A stretch of 64,000 bases of DNA. Source: DASPOJ01 sp050014395 (GTDB lineage Bacteria; Acidobacteriota; Terriglobia; Acidiferrales; UBA7541). Both the position numbers and the translations under genes were made by a program. The DNA lies in the NCBI GenBank assembly GCA_050014395.1, contig JBEKDK010000019.1, positions 1 to 64,000 of the forward strand, in the 5' to 3' direction. The notes beneath the pieces are model-generated. The model had not been told where the DNA came from. It made no database searches and saw nothing but the letters and a program-made list of their open reading frames with translations. Position 1 is the stretch's first letter. Each line of letters opens with the position of its first letter. Shown piece by piece: positions 1 to 8,763 of this stretch.

Positions 1-311
1 CGGAGGATCGCATCGCCCTCAATCGCTTCCCCGAAGACTGGAAATATTTCACGCTGACCTTCCCCGTCGCCCGCTATAAGCACTTCTCTCTTGCCGCCGT
101 GATTCAGGAAATGCTCGTCTGCGACCGCGGTTTCTACTCCATGCCGCGCATCCTGCGCCGCGTGTGGAGCAGTTTGTGGCAGCGCCGCAAGCCGCTGATC
201 AATCTCGTCGGCAGCCTTTCATACCGAAAGAATCTCCAGTTGAATCGCCAGGCGTACGCGGACTTTAAGAGTTACTCGGCCAATCGGCACAAATCTGTAA
301 GCGCGTCATGA
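1..311 (+). CDS. C-terminal fragment, possible B12-binding radical SAM protein
   Basis: The reading frame is open from base 3 and ends at a TGA at 309-311, so only about the last 102 residues of a protein starting before the window are visible. They are rich in basic and aromatic residues (RRVWSSLWQRRKP, SLSYRKNLQLNRQAY), which resembles the C-terminal tail of cobalamin-binding radical SAM enzymes of the BchE/hopanoid type. No catalytic motif lies in the visible part, so the family is a weak recognition only. The frame continues smoothly from the edge, which supports a real gene end. Confidence 0.45.
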   Translation, partial: EDRIALNRFPEDWKYFTLTFPVARYKHFSLAAVIQEMLVCDRGFYSMPRILRRVWSSLWQRRKPLINLVGSLSYRKNLQLNRQAYADFKSYSANRHKSVSAS

Positions 312-646
312 GACAGAATGATGACCGGCGTTCTCGAAAGCAATCGATTCGAGGAATATGGCCCAATCACGGAATAACTGCCGACCGCGTGTTGCCGCCC
401 AGTCTTACGGCACCTCAATCCCCGGCTCTCACTGCCTCGTCGAAGACGACTGCTGGTGTAGGGCCAATCTCCACTCCGCCAGCGGCCCCACGTCCGCGGA
501 TCGCCGCGCTTCGCGGTAACGCGACGCGCCACCGGCGCCAGCTTGTCAGTTTCGGATGGTCCCACTATGCAGGAATCATTCGGGCTGACACCGGCCGGGA
601 ACAATCTGAGGTATCCTGTGCGGACTGACGCCCTGCGAGAGAACGT
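312..646. other. intergenic region, nothing recognised
   Basis: This 335-base gap separates the truncated first gene from a small membrane protein. Open frames exist on both strands here (for example 308-628 plus and 272-604 minus), but they overlap each other and have arginine/serine-rich composition typical of chance frames in GC-rich DNA. No terminator or promoter is convincing. Confidence 0.4.
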
Positions 647-922
647 ATGAGTGTGCCTTCCAACTGGCGAGATGCCTTATGGTGGGGCTGCTCGACGGGA
701 GTTGTAGCCTTTCTTCTGACCGTCGCAATGCCTTTCTTTAGGGGAGAGCCGTCGGGGCTACGAGACCGCAAGAATTACATCGGTTCTCTCGGCTGTGGCC
801 TTTTGACCGGCATATTGGTGAAGCTTTCCTGGTTGCCCCACCTGGAAGCGGCGCTACTCGTCATTACCCTTGCGATGCTCTGCGTCGTGGCCGTCATACG
901 CTACCGCTCACAATCCTTTTAA
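647..922 (+). CDS. small hypothetical membrane protein (91 aa)
   Basis: A 91-residue protein with three hydrophobic stretches, near residues 9-28, 45-62 and 68-85, joined by short charged loops, as expected for a small inner-membrane protein. The ATG at 647 follows a purine-rich GCGAGAGAACGT, a weak ribosome binding site. I do not recognise a family. It is isolated between two gaps, and the hydrophobic pattern is the only support for calling it a gene. Confidence 0.45.
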   Translation: MSVPSNWRDALWWGCSTGVVAFLLTVAMPFFRGEPSGLRDRKNYIGSLGCGLLTGILVKLSWLPHLEAALLVITLAMLCVVAVIRYRSQSF

Positions 923-1046
923 AGACGCCGCAACGCTCGTCCTTGCCGCGAAGGTCTCACTGATTCGGTAATTGGAAACCGCTCCTCCGCAGAATCGGCC
1001 CCCGGTTGCCCGCATCCGCGAGCGGGTGCTACGATGGCCGATTCCG

Positions 1047-1826
1047 ATGGCCACCGCTACGAACACCAAACCCCGCGTCGGCGTACCCTGGCGCACGACT
1101 TCTGAAGAGGCGAAAAACAAGCGCCCGAAAATTGATCCGTATCTCGAAGCCGTGCGCGCCGCCGGGGGCGAGCCGGTGCTGCTCTCGCTCGATCAATCGC
1201 CCGAGCAATTGAAGGCCGCGGCGCAGGCACTGGACGCTTTCGTGCTCCCCGGCAGCCCCGCCGACGTCGATCCCGCGCGCTATGGCGCGCCGAAACACGC
1301 CGAAACCGCGGATGCCGACGCCGCGCGCGAGCGCATGGACGCCACGCTGATCGATCACGCGCTGGCCACGCACAAGCCACTGCTGGCCATCTGCTACGGC
1401 ACGCAATTTCTAAACGTCCACATGGGCGGCAGCCTGGTGCAAGATTTGCCCAGCGAAGCGCCCAGCCCCACGCGCCACGATCGCGAAGACGACGCGCCCG
1501 ATTCCGAGCATCCCGCGCGCATCGAAGCCGGCCGCGTGGCCGAACTCGCGCGCCGCGCCGGCGCGAAGGAATCCGCGGAGCTTGTCGTCAACAGTTCGCA
1601 TCACCAAGCGGTGCGCGACCCGGGCCGCAATCTGCGCGTCACTGCGCACGCAACCGACGGCACGATCGAAGGCGTCGAATACGCGGGCCCGGCGGATTGG
1701 ATCGTCGGCGTGCAATGGCACCCGGAGCGCATCTCCGATAGCGCCAGCGGCGCGGAGCTTTCCCGCGCGCTCTTCCGCGAGCTAATCTCCGAATCCGCCG
1801 CGCGCCGAGCAAAGCGCAGCGGCTAA
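1047..1826 (+). CDS. class I glutamine amidotransferase-like gamma-glutamyl hydrolase (peptidase C26, PuuD-like)
   Basis: A 259-residue protein of the peptidase C26 family, whose members cleave gamma-glutamyl amides such as gamma-glutamyl-GABA. The fold is visible as a GSPADVDPARYG segment (the family's oxyanion region), the nucleophile elbow AICYGTQF with Cys116, and the C-terminal QWHPER carrying the catalytic His. The frame is open back to 972, but the ATG at 1047 begins just before the conserved first strand (KPRVGVPW) and is preferred. The length fits PuuD-like enzymes. It sits alone ahead of a dehydrogenase gene, with no putrescine genes nearby, so the physiological substrate is unknown. 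Confidence 0.85.
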   Translation: MATATNTKPRVGVPWRTTSEEAKNKRPKIDPYLEAVRAAGGEPVLLSLDQSPEQLKAAAQALDAFVLPGSPADVDPARYGAPKHAETADADAARERMDATLIDHALATHKPLLAICYGTQFLNVHMGGSLVQDLPSEAPSPTRHDREDDAPDSEHPARIEAGRVAELARRAGAKESAELVVNSSHHQAVRDPGRNLRVTAHATDGTIEGVEYAGPADWIVGVQWHPERISDSASGAELSRALFRELISESAARRAKRSG

Positions 1827-1882
1827 AATATTCCGCGAGGGTGGCGCGGCCCTCGCATCGAAGCAACACAAAGAGGCACCAC

Positions 1883-2647
1883 ATGATTTCACTCGCAGGC
1901 AAGGCGGCACTGGTCACCGGCGGCTCGCGCGGCATCGGCGCGGCCACCGTAAAACTTTTCGCGCAGGCCGGCGCCGACGTGGTCTTCAGCTACAACCGCA
2001 ATCGCGCGGCGGCGGGACAAGTCGAACAAGAAGCCCGCAAGCAAGGCACGCGCATCGAATCGCTGAAAGCCGATCTGGGCCGCATGGCCGATGCCAAACG
2101 CCTGGTCGGCCACGCCGTCGAGCGCCTCGGCCGGATTGACATCCTGGTGGCCAACGCCGGCATCTGGAACACGGTGGAGGCGCCCATCGAAAAACTCACC
2201 GAGCGCGAGTGGGACGAAATGGTGCGGGTCAATCTGAAAAGCGTTTACGACGTGGTGCACTTCGCCGCCGCGCCCATGATCGCGCAGCGCTCGGGCCGCA
2301 TCATCGGCATCAGTTCCGCCTCTGGCCAACGCGGCGAAGCCTTCCATTCGCATTACGGCGCCACCAAAGGCGCGATCATCAGCTTCATCAAGGGGCTTTC
2401 CACCGAACTTGCTCCGCACAACATTTTGGTCAACTGCGTTGCGCCCGGCTGGGTGGATACCGATATATCGCGGCCGGTGCTGGCGACCAAGGAAGGCGCG
2501 AAGCTCCTCGCCGCGTCGGTTCCGCTGCGCCGAGCCGGAAAAGCCGAAGAAGTTGCCGGCGCAATTTTGTTCCTTGCCTCCGACCTGGCAACCTTTATCA
2601 CCGGTGAAGTGCTCAATGTGAATGGAGGAGCGGTCTTGTGCGGATGA
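1883..2647 (+). CDS. short-chain dehydrogenase/reductase, FabG-like
   Basis: A classical SDR of 254 residues. The cofactor motif TGGSRGIG lies at residues 12-19, the NAG motif (VANAG) follows, and the catalytic Ser-Tyr-Lys set is seen as GISSASG plus HYGATK with Tyr158 and Lys162. The C-terminus (FITGEVLNVNGGAVLCG) is typical of 3-oxoacyl-ACP reductase-like SDRs. The ATG at 1883 starts at the usual distance from the glycine motif; an in-frame ATG at 1841 would add a non-conserved leader. Its 3' end overlaps the next gene, which suggests co-transcription. The substrate cannot be deduced. Confidence 0.85.
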   Translation: MISLAGKAALVTGGSRGIGAATVKLFAQAGADVVFSYNRNRAAAGQVEQEARKQGTRIESLKADLGRMADAKRLVGHAVERLGRIDILVANAGIWNTVEAPIEKLTEREWDEMVRVNLKSVYDVVHFAAAPMIAQRSGRIIGISSASGQRGEAFHSHYGATKGAIISFIKGLSTELAPHNILVNCVAPGWVDTDISRPVLATKEGAKLLAASVPLRRAGKAEEVAGAILFLASDLATFITGEVLNVNGGAVLCG

Positions 2648-3510
2648 AATTGCCCATTTCGGCGGCAGTGCTGGCAATCGTCGCGGCCCTTGCGCTGGCG
2701 GCCGCGCCGCAGATCGCCCGCGCGCAGGGCGACGAAGGGATGATGCCCGAACAAAGCACCGCCAAAGCCAAAGCCTTGCTGCAGCAAGAAATCGCCGCGC
2801 TCGGCGGCGCGGCGTATCTCGGCGTGCACAATTACGTTTGCGAAGGCCGCTTGGGCCAGTTCGCGCATTCCGGAGACCTCAACAGCTATCCGCCGTTCAA
2901 GGATTTCTGGATGCTGCCGGACAAGAACCGTACCGAATGGGACAAGCACGCCACCATCGTGGATATCGAATCGGGCAATCAGGGTTGGTCGCTTGATAAA
3001 AGCGGCGTTTCCGATCAGCCGGCCACGGTCATCTCCGATTTCGTGCAACAGGTCAAAACCGATATGGACAACGTCCTACGCTTTCGCCTGAACGAAGACG
3101 GCATGACCTTCCGCTACGCCGGAACGGACATCGTGGACCTTCAGCAAGTGGAGTGGGTGGAGTTGGTGGATCGTGACGACACCACCCTGCGTTTCGCCCT
3201 GGATGAGTCCACGCACTTGCCGCTGCGCTACGAAATCATCACGCGCAATTCGACCACGCGCGAACGCAGCGAAACGGACATGATCTATTCCGAGTATCTC
3301 CCGATCGATGGCGTGAATACCCCGCGCAAAGTGATGCGCGCCCAAGATGGCCGCAACATTTACCAGGCCTTTTATTCCGACTGCCAATACAACACGGACC
3401 TGGATCCCGCTCTCTTCACGAAGAAATCTCTCGACGATCGCTTCGCCCAAGAACCCAAACCAAAAGAAAAGCCGAAACCCGCGCCAACACACCCCGCCCC
3501 GCCGCACTAA
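2638..3510 (+). CDS. secreted hypothetical protein, LolA/lipoprotein-sorting-like
   Basis: A 290-residue exported protein. The N-terminus has a clear signal peptide with cleavage after ARA near residue 29. The body is rich in beta-strand-like segments and resembles the family often labelled outer membrane lipoprotein-sorting protein-like in Acidobacteriota, but I see no decisive motif. The tail is a lysine/proline string (KPKEKPKPAPTHPAPPH), perhaps a cell-wall spacer. The GTG at 2638 is preferred over the ATG at 2644 because a GGAGGAG sits about nine bases before it; either start overlaps the upstream dehydrogenase stop, so the two are probably translationally coupled. Confidence 0.6.
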   Translation: MRMKLPISAAVLAIVAALALAAAPQIARAQGDEGMMPEQSTAKAKALLQQEIAALGGAAYLGVHNYVCEGRLGQFAHSGDLNSYPPFKDFWMLPDKNRTEWDKHATIVDIESGNQGWSLDKSGVSDQPATVISDFVQQVKTDMDNVLRFRLNEDGMTFRYAGTDIVDLQQVEWVELVDRDDTTLRFALDESTHLPLRYEIITRNSTTRERSETDMIYSEYLPIDGVNTPRKVMRAQDGRNIYQAFYSDCQYNTDLDPALFTKKSLDDRFAQEPKPKEKPKPAPTHPAPPH

Positions 3511-3579
3511 TCGCCCATACATCTAAACGCGCGAACTCTGCGGCATTGAGTCCAAATTCCATGGGTGTATCCTCGTGCC

Positions 3580-4311
3580 ATGGATGACCTCAAAGGAAGA
3601 GTGGCGCTGGTTACGGGTTCGAGCCGAGGAATTGGCCGCGCGATCGCGTTGGCGCTTGCGCGGGCCGGAGCGAATGTTGCTGTCAATTATTTCAGCCGCG
3701 CAGCTGAGGCGCAGGCCGTCGAGTCGGAAATCTGTCGCTTGGAGCGACAGTGCATCAGCATCCAGGCTGACGTTTCGTCTTCAATCGATGTCGAGCGGCT
3801 CGTCAAAACTGCTAAAGAGCGCCTGGGCGCAATCGACATCCTCGTGAACAACGCGGGCATTTCTCGCCCACAGCCGATCGAGGAAATCACCGAACGCGAT
3901 TGGGACGAAGTGATTGCGGCAAATCTGAAATCCTGCTTCCTGGTGACGCAAGCCGTGCTGCCTCAAATGCGCGCTCGCAAATGGGGGTGCATCATCAATC
4001 TCTCCTCCGTCGCGGCGCAGCTCGGAGGAGTCGTCGGACCGCACTACGCCGCGTCCAAAGCCGGCATCCACGGCCTCACCCATTTCTACGCGCAGAAATT
4101 GGCGAAAGAAGGCATCACCGTGAACGCCATCGCTCCCGCGCTTATCGAGACCGAAATGGTCACCGGCAATCCCAACGCGCGGCCAGACCGCATCCCGATC
4201 GGCCGATTCGGCTTGCCCCGCGAGGTCGCGGAAGTCGCCGTGATGCTCGCCAAAAACGCCTACATCACCGGCCAGACGATCAACGTCAACGGCGGTTGGT
4301 ACATGAGCTGA
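3580..4311 (+). CDS. short-chain dehydrogenase/reductase, 3-oxoacyl-ACP reductase FabG-like
   Basis: A 243-residue SDR with TGSSRGIG at residues 12-19, the NNAG motif, a catalytic serine in NLSSVAAQ, and the YxxxK pair at Tyr156/Lys160 (HYAASKAG). The C-terminal ITGQTINVNGGWYMS is the FabG signature. The ATG at 3580 gives the standard N-terminus (MDDLKGRVALVTG); a GTG at 3565 is in frame but lies before the conserved part. It is not the main fatty acid FabG by context, because no acyl carrier or other fab gene is adjacent. Confidence 0.85.
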   Translation: MDDLKGRVALVTGSSRGIGRAIALALARAGANVAVNYFSRAAEAQAVESEICRLERQCISIQADVSSSIDVERLVKTAKERLGAIDILVNNAGISRPQPIEEITERDWDEVIAANLKSCFLVTQAVLPQMRARKWGCIINLSSVAAQLGGVVGPHYAASKAGIHGLTHFYAQKLAKEGITVNAIAPALIETEMVTGNPNARPDRIPIGRFGLPREVAEVAVMLAKNAYITGQTINVNGGWYMS

Positions 4312-4331
4312 CTGCCGCATAGCGCGGCGCA

Positions 4332-4374
4332 CAAAAAATACCGCGCCAGCATGTCCCCACACGCTGGCGCGGTA
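4332..4374 (-). terminator. rho-independent terminator of the PEP-CTERM gene
   Basis: Perfect 12-base inverted repeat, TACCGCGCCAGC at 4339-4350 and its complement at 4363-4374, with a short extra pairing in the loop around CCCC. Read on the minus strand the stem is followed at once by TTTTTTG, a classic intrinsic terminator for the gene ending at 4399. On the plus strand it lies just after the dehydrogenase stop and may also block that transcript, although its T-run is poor in that direction. Confidence 0.85.
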
Positions 4375-4398
4375 GCAAAACAGGGCCGCAGTAATGTC

Positions 4399-5040
4399 TT
4401 AGTTGCTGCGCGACGCTGAACCGCCGAACGCAAACCATTCGCGCCGCTTTGCAAGCAAGAACAGTGCGCACAGTCCGACGCCCAAGAGCGCCAGCCCCGA
4501 TGGCTCGGGAGTTTGAACCATGAATTCCTGGCCGTACTGCCCCGCGTCGGGAGTCAGAATCTCCCAACCCTGGCCCGTGAAGCCGTCGTTCACTGCGGTC
4601 TGCGCGTCTCCCAGCAGAACCGACGCGCTGTCGGCTCCGGTGTACGGATCGGACGCGCCGGTTACGCTCCAGATCGCCCATTGGTCGGCCGCGATCTGCG
4701 TCTGGTCCGTCGTTCCTTGCTCCTGTGTAAGGAGCCAGGCAAATTCCAGATAATCCGTCTCGCTCTTCAGGTACGTCGAGCCGTAACCCGCGGGGTTCGT
4801 CGTGACCGGCGTGACAATCGCATTCCAACTGTCCCCGCCCGTAATATCGTGGCTGAAATCCACGCAGTAGAACTCAGCCGCTTGGCCGTTCAACGTCCCG
4901 CCATACGGCGGAATGCCCACGCCATTGTTTCCGAAGGCGTAGCTTCCATTGAATGCAACGATGCTGTCGGCCTTTGCGGATGGAATCAAAAACAGCAGAA
5001 TGCCTGCTGCAAGAAACACGATCCTCGCGAAATTCTTCAT
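4399..5040 (-). CDS. PEP-CTERM sorting domain protein, exported
   Basis: A 213-residue protein with an N-terminal signal peptide (cleavage near SAKA-DS) and a classic C-terminal sorting signal: TPEPSGLALLG, a hydrophobic helix, then LLAKRR. In the family this tag is recognised by an exosortase and the protein is moved to the outer surface or matrix. The body has one Cys and DFSHD/TDYLEFAWLL segments seen in many acidobacterial PEP-CTERM proteins. The ATG at 5040 is chosen because GAGGGGTGCC precedes it; an in-frame ATG at 5064 lacks such a site. No exosortase gene is in this window. Confidence 0.85.
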   Translation of the reverse strand: MKNFARIVFLAAGILLFLIPSAKADSIVAFNGSYAFGNNGVGIPPYGGTLNGQAAEFYCVDFSHDITGGDSWNAIVTPVTTNPAGYGSTYLKSETDYLEFAWLLTQEQGTTDQTQIAADQWAIWSVTGASDPYTGADSASVLLGDAQTAVNDGFTGQGWEILTPDAGQYGQEFMVQTPEPSGLALLGVGLCALFLLAKRREWFAFGGSASRSN

Positions 5041-5331
5041 GGCACCCCTCAGTTTTGACTTCACGAATAATTCTGCCGAAGGTGCCCGCCAACGCCCATG
5101 GTACGGGCTTCTTAATTGCGCCAGTACCGAAGGCGGGGGAAGTACTAGGGGCCCAATAGACCGCGGGCATGCACGCTCGGAAGGTTCCGGAGAGCCGCGC
5201 CGCCGCGGCGCTCAATCGCGCCCTGACAATTCCCGTTTCCCAGCGCGTCGTTGCAATGGTTTTCCCCGCTCAGCCAGCTGGTTCGATCTCCCACGGACGC
5301 CGCGCAATTCGCCCCTGCCTCACCCAGGCGG

Positions 5332-5337
5332 TATAAT
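5332..5337 (+). promoter_or_regulatory. possible -10 box for hslVU
   Basis: TATAAT lies only seven bases before the ATG at 5344. If it is used, the transcript would begin at about that ATG, so HslV would be made either from a leaderless message or from the later ATG at 5383. No good -35 hexamer is visible upstream. Confidence 0.4.
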
Positions 5338-5343
5338 GCTCGA

Positions 5344-5907
5344 ATGGCTTCGCCCCGAAGTGACGCTCCCTCGCACATCGCGATGCACGCAACCACCGTT
5401 CTTTGCGTGCGCCGCGATAACAAAGTTGTCCTGGCCGGGGATGGCCAGGTAACTTTAGGCGAGCACGTGATGAAGCACACGGCGAAAAAAATTCGCCGCC
5501 TGTTCGACGGTAAAGTCCTGGCCGGTTTCGCGGGCTCCACGGCCGACGCGCTTTCGCTTTTCGAGCGCTTCGAGAACAAGCTCCAGGAATTTCACGGCAA
5601 TCTGCAGCGCGCCTCCGTCGAGCTCGCCAAAGACTGGCGCAAAGATCGCGCCCTGCGACATCTTGAAGCGCTTCTCATCGTCGCCGATGCCAAAGGCACG
5701 TTTCTGCTCTCCGGCAATGGCGATGTGATTGAGCCCGACGACGGCCTGTGCGCCATCGGCTCCGGCGGACCGTACGCCCTTTCCGCCGCACGCGCGCTCG
5801 CGCGCCACACCAAGCTCGGCGCCAAGGAAATCGCGCAAGAAGCCATGCGCGTGGCCAGCGAAATCTGCATCTTTACCAATGGCAACGTCACGATCGAGGA
5901 GCTTTAG
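5344..5907 (+). CDS. hslV: ATP-dependent protease proteolytic subunit HslV
   Basis: HslV forms the dodecameric threonine-protease core that degrades unfolded proteins fed by HslU. The family N-terminus is seen as TTVLCVRRDNKVVLAGDGQVTLG, where the exposed threonine is the nucleophile after removal of the leader; GFAGSTADA and GSGGPYALSAARA are also conserved. From the ATG at 5344 the protein has 187 residues with a 16-residue leader; the ATG at 5383 would give the more usual short leader (MHA before TT). The choice is open, see the -10 box. It is followed after 12 bases by hslU, the standard pair. Confidence 0.93.
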   Translation: MASPRSDAPSHIAMHATTVLCVRRDNKVVLAGDGQVTLGEHVMKHTAKKIRRLFDGKVLAGFAGSTADALSLFERFENKLQEFHGNLQRASVELAKDWRKDRALRHLEALLIVADAKGTFLLSGNGDVIEPDDGLCAIGSGGPYALSAARALARHTKLGAKEIAQEAMRVASEICIFTNGNVTIEEL

Positions 5908-5919
5908 CGGTCCCCAATT

Positions 5920-7350
5920 ATGGTGATCTATCTTCCAGGTGAGCAGCGCGAGCCGGAACCCGAGCCGCAGCCGTCCTTCGACGAGCTGACGCCGCGCGAA
6001 ATCGTCGCCGAGCTCGATAAGTACATCGTCGGCCAAGCCGCCGCCAAGCGCGCCGTGGCCGTGGCCCTGCGCAATCGCGTTCGCCGCCAAAAACTTCCCG
6101 CCGAACTCGCCGAGGAAATCCTGCCGAAAAATATTCTGATGATCGGTCCGACCGGCGTCGGCAAAACGGAAATCGCGCGACGCCTCGCGCGTCTCGCCGG
6201 CTGCCCATTCGTAAAAGTGGAAGCCTCGAAGTACACCGAGGTCGGCTACGTCGGCCGCGACGTCGAATCCATGGTCCGCGACCTGGTCGAAACCTCGATC
6301 GACATGGTCCGCGAAGAAAAACTCGACGAAGTCGCCGAGCGCGCCGACCAAACCGCCGAGGAGCGCGTCCTCGATCTACTGCTCCCGCCCTCGCCGCCTC
6401 CGCCTCCATCGCCGGACGCGCAGTTCCCATCCGCGATCGCGACCACGGATGCCGCGCGCCGCGAGACATCCGACCGCACACGCGAAAAACTCCGCGCGCA
6501 ACTCCGCGAAGGCAAACTCGATCAGCGCATGGTCGAAGTGGAAGTGCGCGAGCGCGCCATGCCCTCCTTCGAGATCATCACCAATCAGGGCGTCGAGGAA
6601 ATGGACATCAACGTCAAAGACATGCTCTCCGGCATGTTCGGCCAGCAGAAAAAAAAGCGCAAGATGACCGTCGCTGACGCCTACGAGTATTTGATTCAGG
6701 AGGAAGAGAACAGGCTGATCGATATGGATCAGGTGACCCGCACGGCCGTCGAGCGCGCCGAGCAAATGGGCATCATCTTCATCGACGAAATCGACAAAGT
6801 CGCCGGCCGCGAATCCGGTCACGGCCCCGACGTCTCTCGCGAGGGCGTGCAGCGCGATATTCTGCCCATCGTCGAAGGCACCACCGTGAACACGCGCTAC
6901 GGCATGATTCGCACCGACCACATCTTATTCATCGCCGCCGGCGCGTTTCACGTCACCAAGCCTTCCGATTTGATCCCTGAGTTGCAGGGCCGCTTGCCGA
7001 TTCGCGTCGAGCTTTCCGCGCTGCGCGAAGAAGATTTCGTGCGCATCCTCACCGAGCCGAAAAACGCGCTGCTGAAGCAATACACCGCGCTGCTTGAAAC
7101 CGAAGGCGTGAAGCTCAGTTTCACCGAGGACGCCGTGGCCGCCGTGGCCAGCTTCGCCGTGCAGGTCAACGAGCAAACTGAAAACATCGGCGCGCGCCGC
7201 CTGCACACCATTCTCGAGCGCCTGCTCGACGAAATTTCTTTCGAGGCGCCCGAATTGAAAAAGAAAAATGTGAAAGTGGACGCTGCCTACGTCACGAAGC
7301 AGCTCTCCGATATCGTCAAGAACCAGGACCTCAGCCGGTACATTCTCTGA
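5920..7350 (+). CDS. hslU: ATP-dependent protease ATPase subunit HslU
   Basis: The AAA+ unfoldase partner of HslV. Walker A GPTGVGKT lies at residues 76-83 and Walker B IIFIDEIDK near 285-293; the N-terminal LTPREIVAELDKYIVGQ is the family signature. The intermediate domain between about residues 110 and 240 contains a proline-rich stretch (PPSPPPPPSP), which is longer than usual. The C-terminus ends LSRYIL, the peptide that inserts into HslV to activate it. At 476 residues it is slightly longer than E. coli HslU (443), mainly through the I-domain. It is co-transcribed with hslV. Confidence 0.96.
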   Translation: MVIYLPGEQREPEPEPQPSFDELTPREIVAELDKYIVGQAAAKRAVAVALRNRVRRQKLPAELAEEILPKNILMIGPTGVGKTEIARRLARLAGCPFVKVEASKYTEVGYVGRDVESMVRDLVETSIDMVREEKLDEVAERADQTAEERVLDLLLPPSPPPPPSPDAQFPSAIATTDAARRETSDRTREKLRAQLREGKLDQRMVEVEVRERAMPSFEIITNQGVEEMDINVKDMLSGMFGQQKKKRKMTVADAYEYLIQEEENRLIDMDQVTRTAVERAEQMGIIFIDEIDKVAGRESGHGPDVSREGVQRDILPIVEGTTVNTRYGMIRTDHILFIAAGAFHVTKPSDLIPELQGRLPIRVELSALREEDFVRILTEPKNALLKQYTALLETEGVKLSFTEDAVAAVASFAVQVNEQTENIGARRLHTILERLLDEISFEAPELKKKNVKVDAAYVTKQLSDIVKNQDLSRYIL

Positions 7351-7367
7351 CGGCTCGCGAAGCCGAT

Positions 7368-8528
7368 ATGCATCGCCCGCGTCGCAATTCACAAATCTCG
7401 GAACGCGTTCGCATCGCCCGCCGCGCGGCAATCGCAGCGGTTCTCGCATTCGCAGTGTGGGCAGCCGCAGGATGCGGCGCGCCCGGCGAACCGCAACCGC
7501 CGAAACCCGTCATCCCGCAAGCCGTCACCGATCTCGCCGCGCATCAGCAGGGCGATACCGTCGTTCTTGCCTTCACTCTGCCGGCGCGTTCCACGGACAA
7601 CGAAACGCTCGCCGGATATCCCACGGTCGAAATTTATCGCGGCACGCTCGCCGCCGGAGAACCCGAGCACAAAATTTCCACGCGCCTGGTTTACACGATC
7701 CCAGCCGCGCTCGTGGATACGTATCTCTCCGGCGACCGGCTGGAATTCCGCGATCCGTTCCACGCCGAAGACCTCGCGCGCCAGGCCGGCGCCACCATGA
7801 TCTACATGGTGCGCACCAGCGCCGCGCGCCGCCACGCCTCCGCCGATTCCAACGTCGCCGAAGCCCACGTTTACGCCGTCCCCGCCGCGCCCGCCGCGCT
7901 CCGCGCCACCGTCACCGAGCACGCCATCCAGCTCGCGTGGCAGCCCGCGCCCAGCGGCGCCGCAATCGCCGGCTATCGCGTGTATCGCGGAGAGCTGGCG
8001 CCGGATTCTCCGCCCGGCGCAACCGATCCCGCGAAGATGAAATTCGCGTCGCCGCTTGCGCTCGCCGGGCCAGCATCGGAATCCGCGTTCGACGATCCGC
8101 AATTCGAGTTCGGCCGCACTTACGTCTACACCGTGCGCAGCGTCGCGCAATATGGCCCGGACTCCATCGAGTCCGGCGATTCCGCCGTGGCCATCGTCAC
8201 ACCGCGCGACATTTTCCCGCCCGCCACGCCGCGCGGCCTGGAAGCGATTTACGTCCCGGCAACCGCAACCACGCCCGCCGACATCGAGCTTTCGTGGGCC
8301 ATTAGCCCTGAATCGGACCTGGCCGGCTACAACATTTATCGCAGTGAACATTCGGGCACGCCCGGCCGCAAATTGAACACGGATTTGTTGCCCAGCCCCG
8401 CGTTCCGTGATATGGATGTGATCGCCAACGGTCATTACTTCTACTCGGTTTCCGCCGTGGATCGAGCCGGCAATGAAAGCCCCCTCAGTCCCGCGGTAGC
8501 AGCGGAAGCCCCAGTGAATACACCGTAG
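7368..8528 (+). CDS. lipoprotein with fibronectin type III domains
   Basis: A 386-residue predicted lipoprotein. After a basic N-terminus and hydrophobic helix, the lipobox AAGC places the lipidated cysteine at residue 36. The remainder is built of fibronectin type III-like repeats: segments such as AIQLAWQPAPSGAAIAGYRVYRG and DLAGYNIYRSE with the typical Y-x-V-Y-R pattern recur about every 100 residues. Such domains bind proteins or polysaccharides at the envelope. It begins 17 bases after hslU and may be read through from it, but a functional tie to the protease is not evident. Confidence 0.75.
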   Translation: MHRPRRNSQISERVRIARRAAIAAVLAFAVWAAAGCGAPGEPQPPKPVIPQAVTDLAAHQQGDTVVLAFTLPARSTDNETLAGYPTVEIYRGTLAAGEPEHKISTRLVYTIPAALVDTYLSGDRLEFRDPFHAEDLARQAGATMIYMVRTSAARRHASADSNVAEAHVYAVPAAPAALRATVTEHAIQLAWQPAPSGAAIAGYRVYRGELAPDSPPGATDPAKMKFASPLALAGPASESAFDDPQFEFGRTYVYTVRSVAQYGPDSIESGDSAVAIVTPRDIFPPATPRGLEAIYVPATATTPADIELSWAISPESDLAGYNIYRSEHSGTPGRKLNTDLLPSPAFRDMDVIANGHYFYSVSAVDRAGNESPLSPAVAAEAPVNTP

Positions 8529-8536
8529 CGCGGTAT

Positions 8537-8735
8537 TTTTATAGCGGAGGCCGCCGTGCCTCCAGCGCCGAAGCAACACGATGCTTTCGTAGCGGAGGCC
8601 TTCAGGCCTCCAGCTTTTCCCGCGCGGGAAGCCGTCACGCCTCCAGCGCCGCACGGCGCAAGGTTTATGTAGCGGAGGCCTTCAGGCCTCCAGTTGTTTC
8701 TGTACCGCAGGCGCTGATGCCCCCAGCGCCGAAGC
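8537..8735. repeat. cluster of palindromic GGAGGC/GCCTCC repeat units
   Basis: The 25-base unit GTAGCGGAGGCCTTCAGGCCTCCAG occurs identically at 8589-8613 and 8669-8693; its core GGAGGCCTTCAGGCCTCC is a palindrome able to form a hairpin. Diverged copies flank these at 8542-8564, about 8630-8650 and 8705-8730, each followed by AGCGCCG. This is a REP-like intergenic element of a kind common in acidobacterial genomes. It lies between two same-strand genes and could act in transcript termination or stability. Confidence 0.7.
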
Positions 8736-8763
8736 GACGCAAAGCAAATCGAAAGGTGTGCGC

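Noticed and set aside
7389..8654. Minus-strand open frame of 421 codons opposite the fibronectin-III lipoprotein
   Set aside because: Arg/Gly/His-rich with no motifs; the plus strand has a lipobox and repeated domains.
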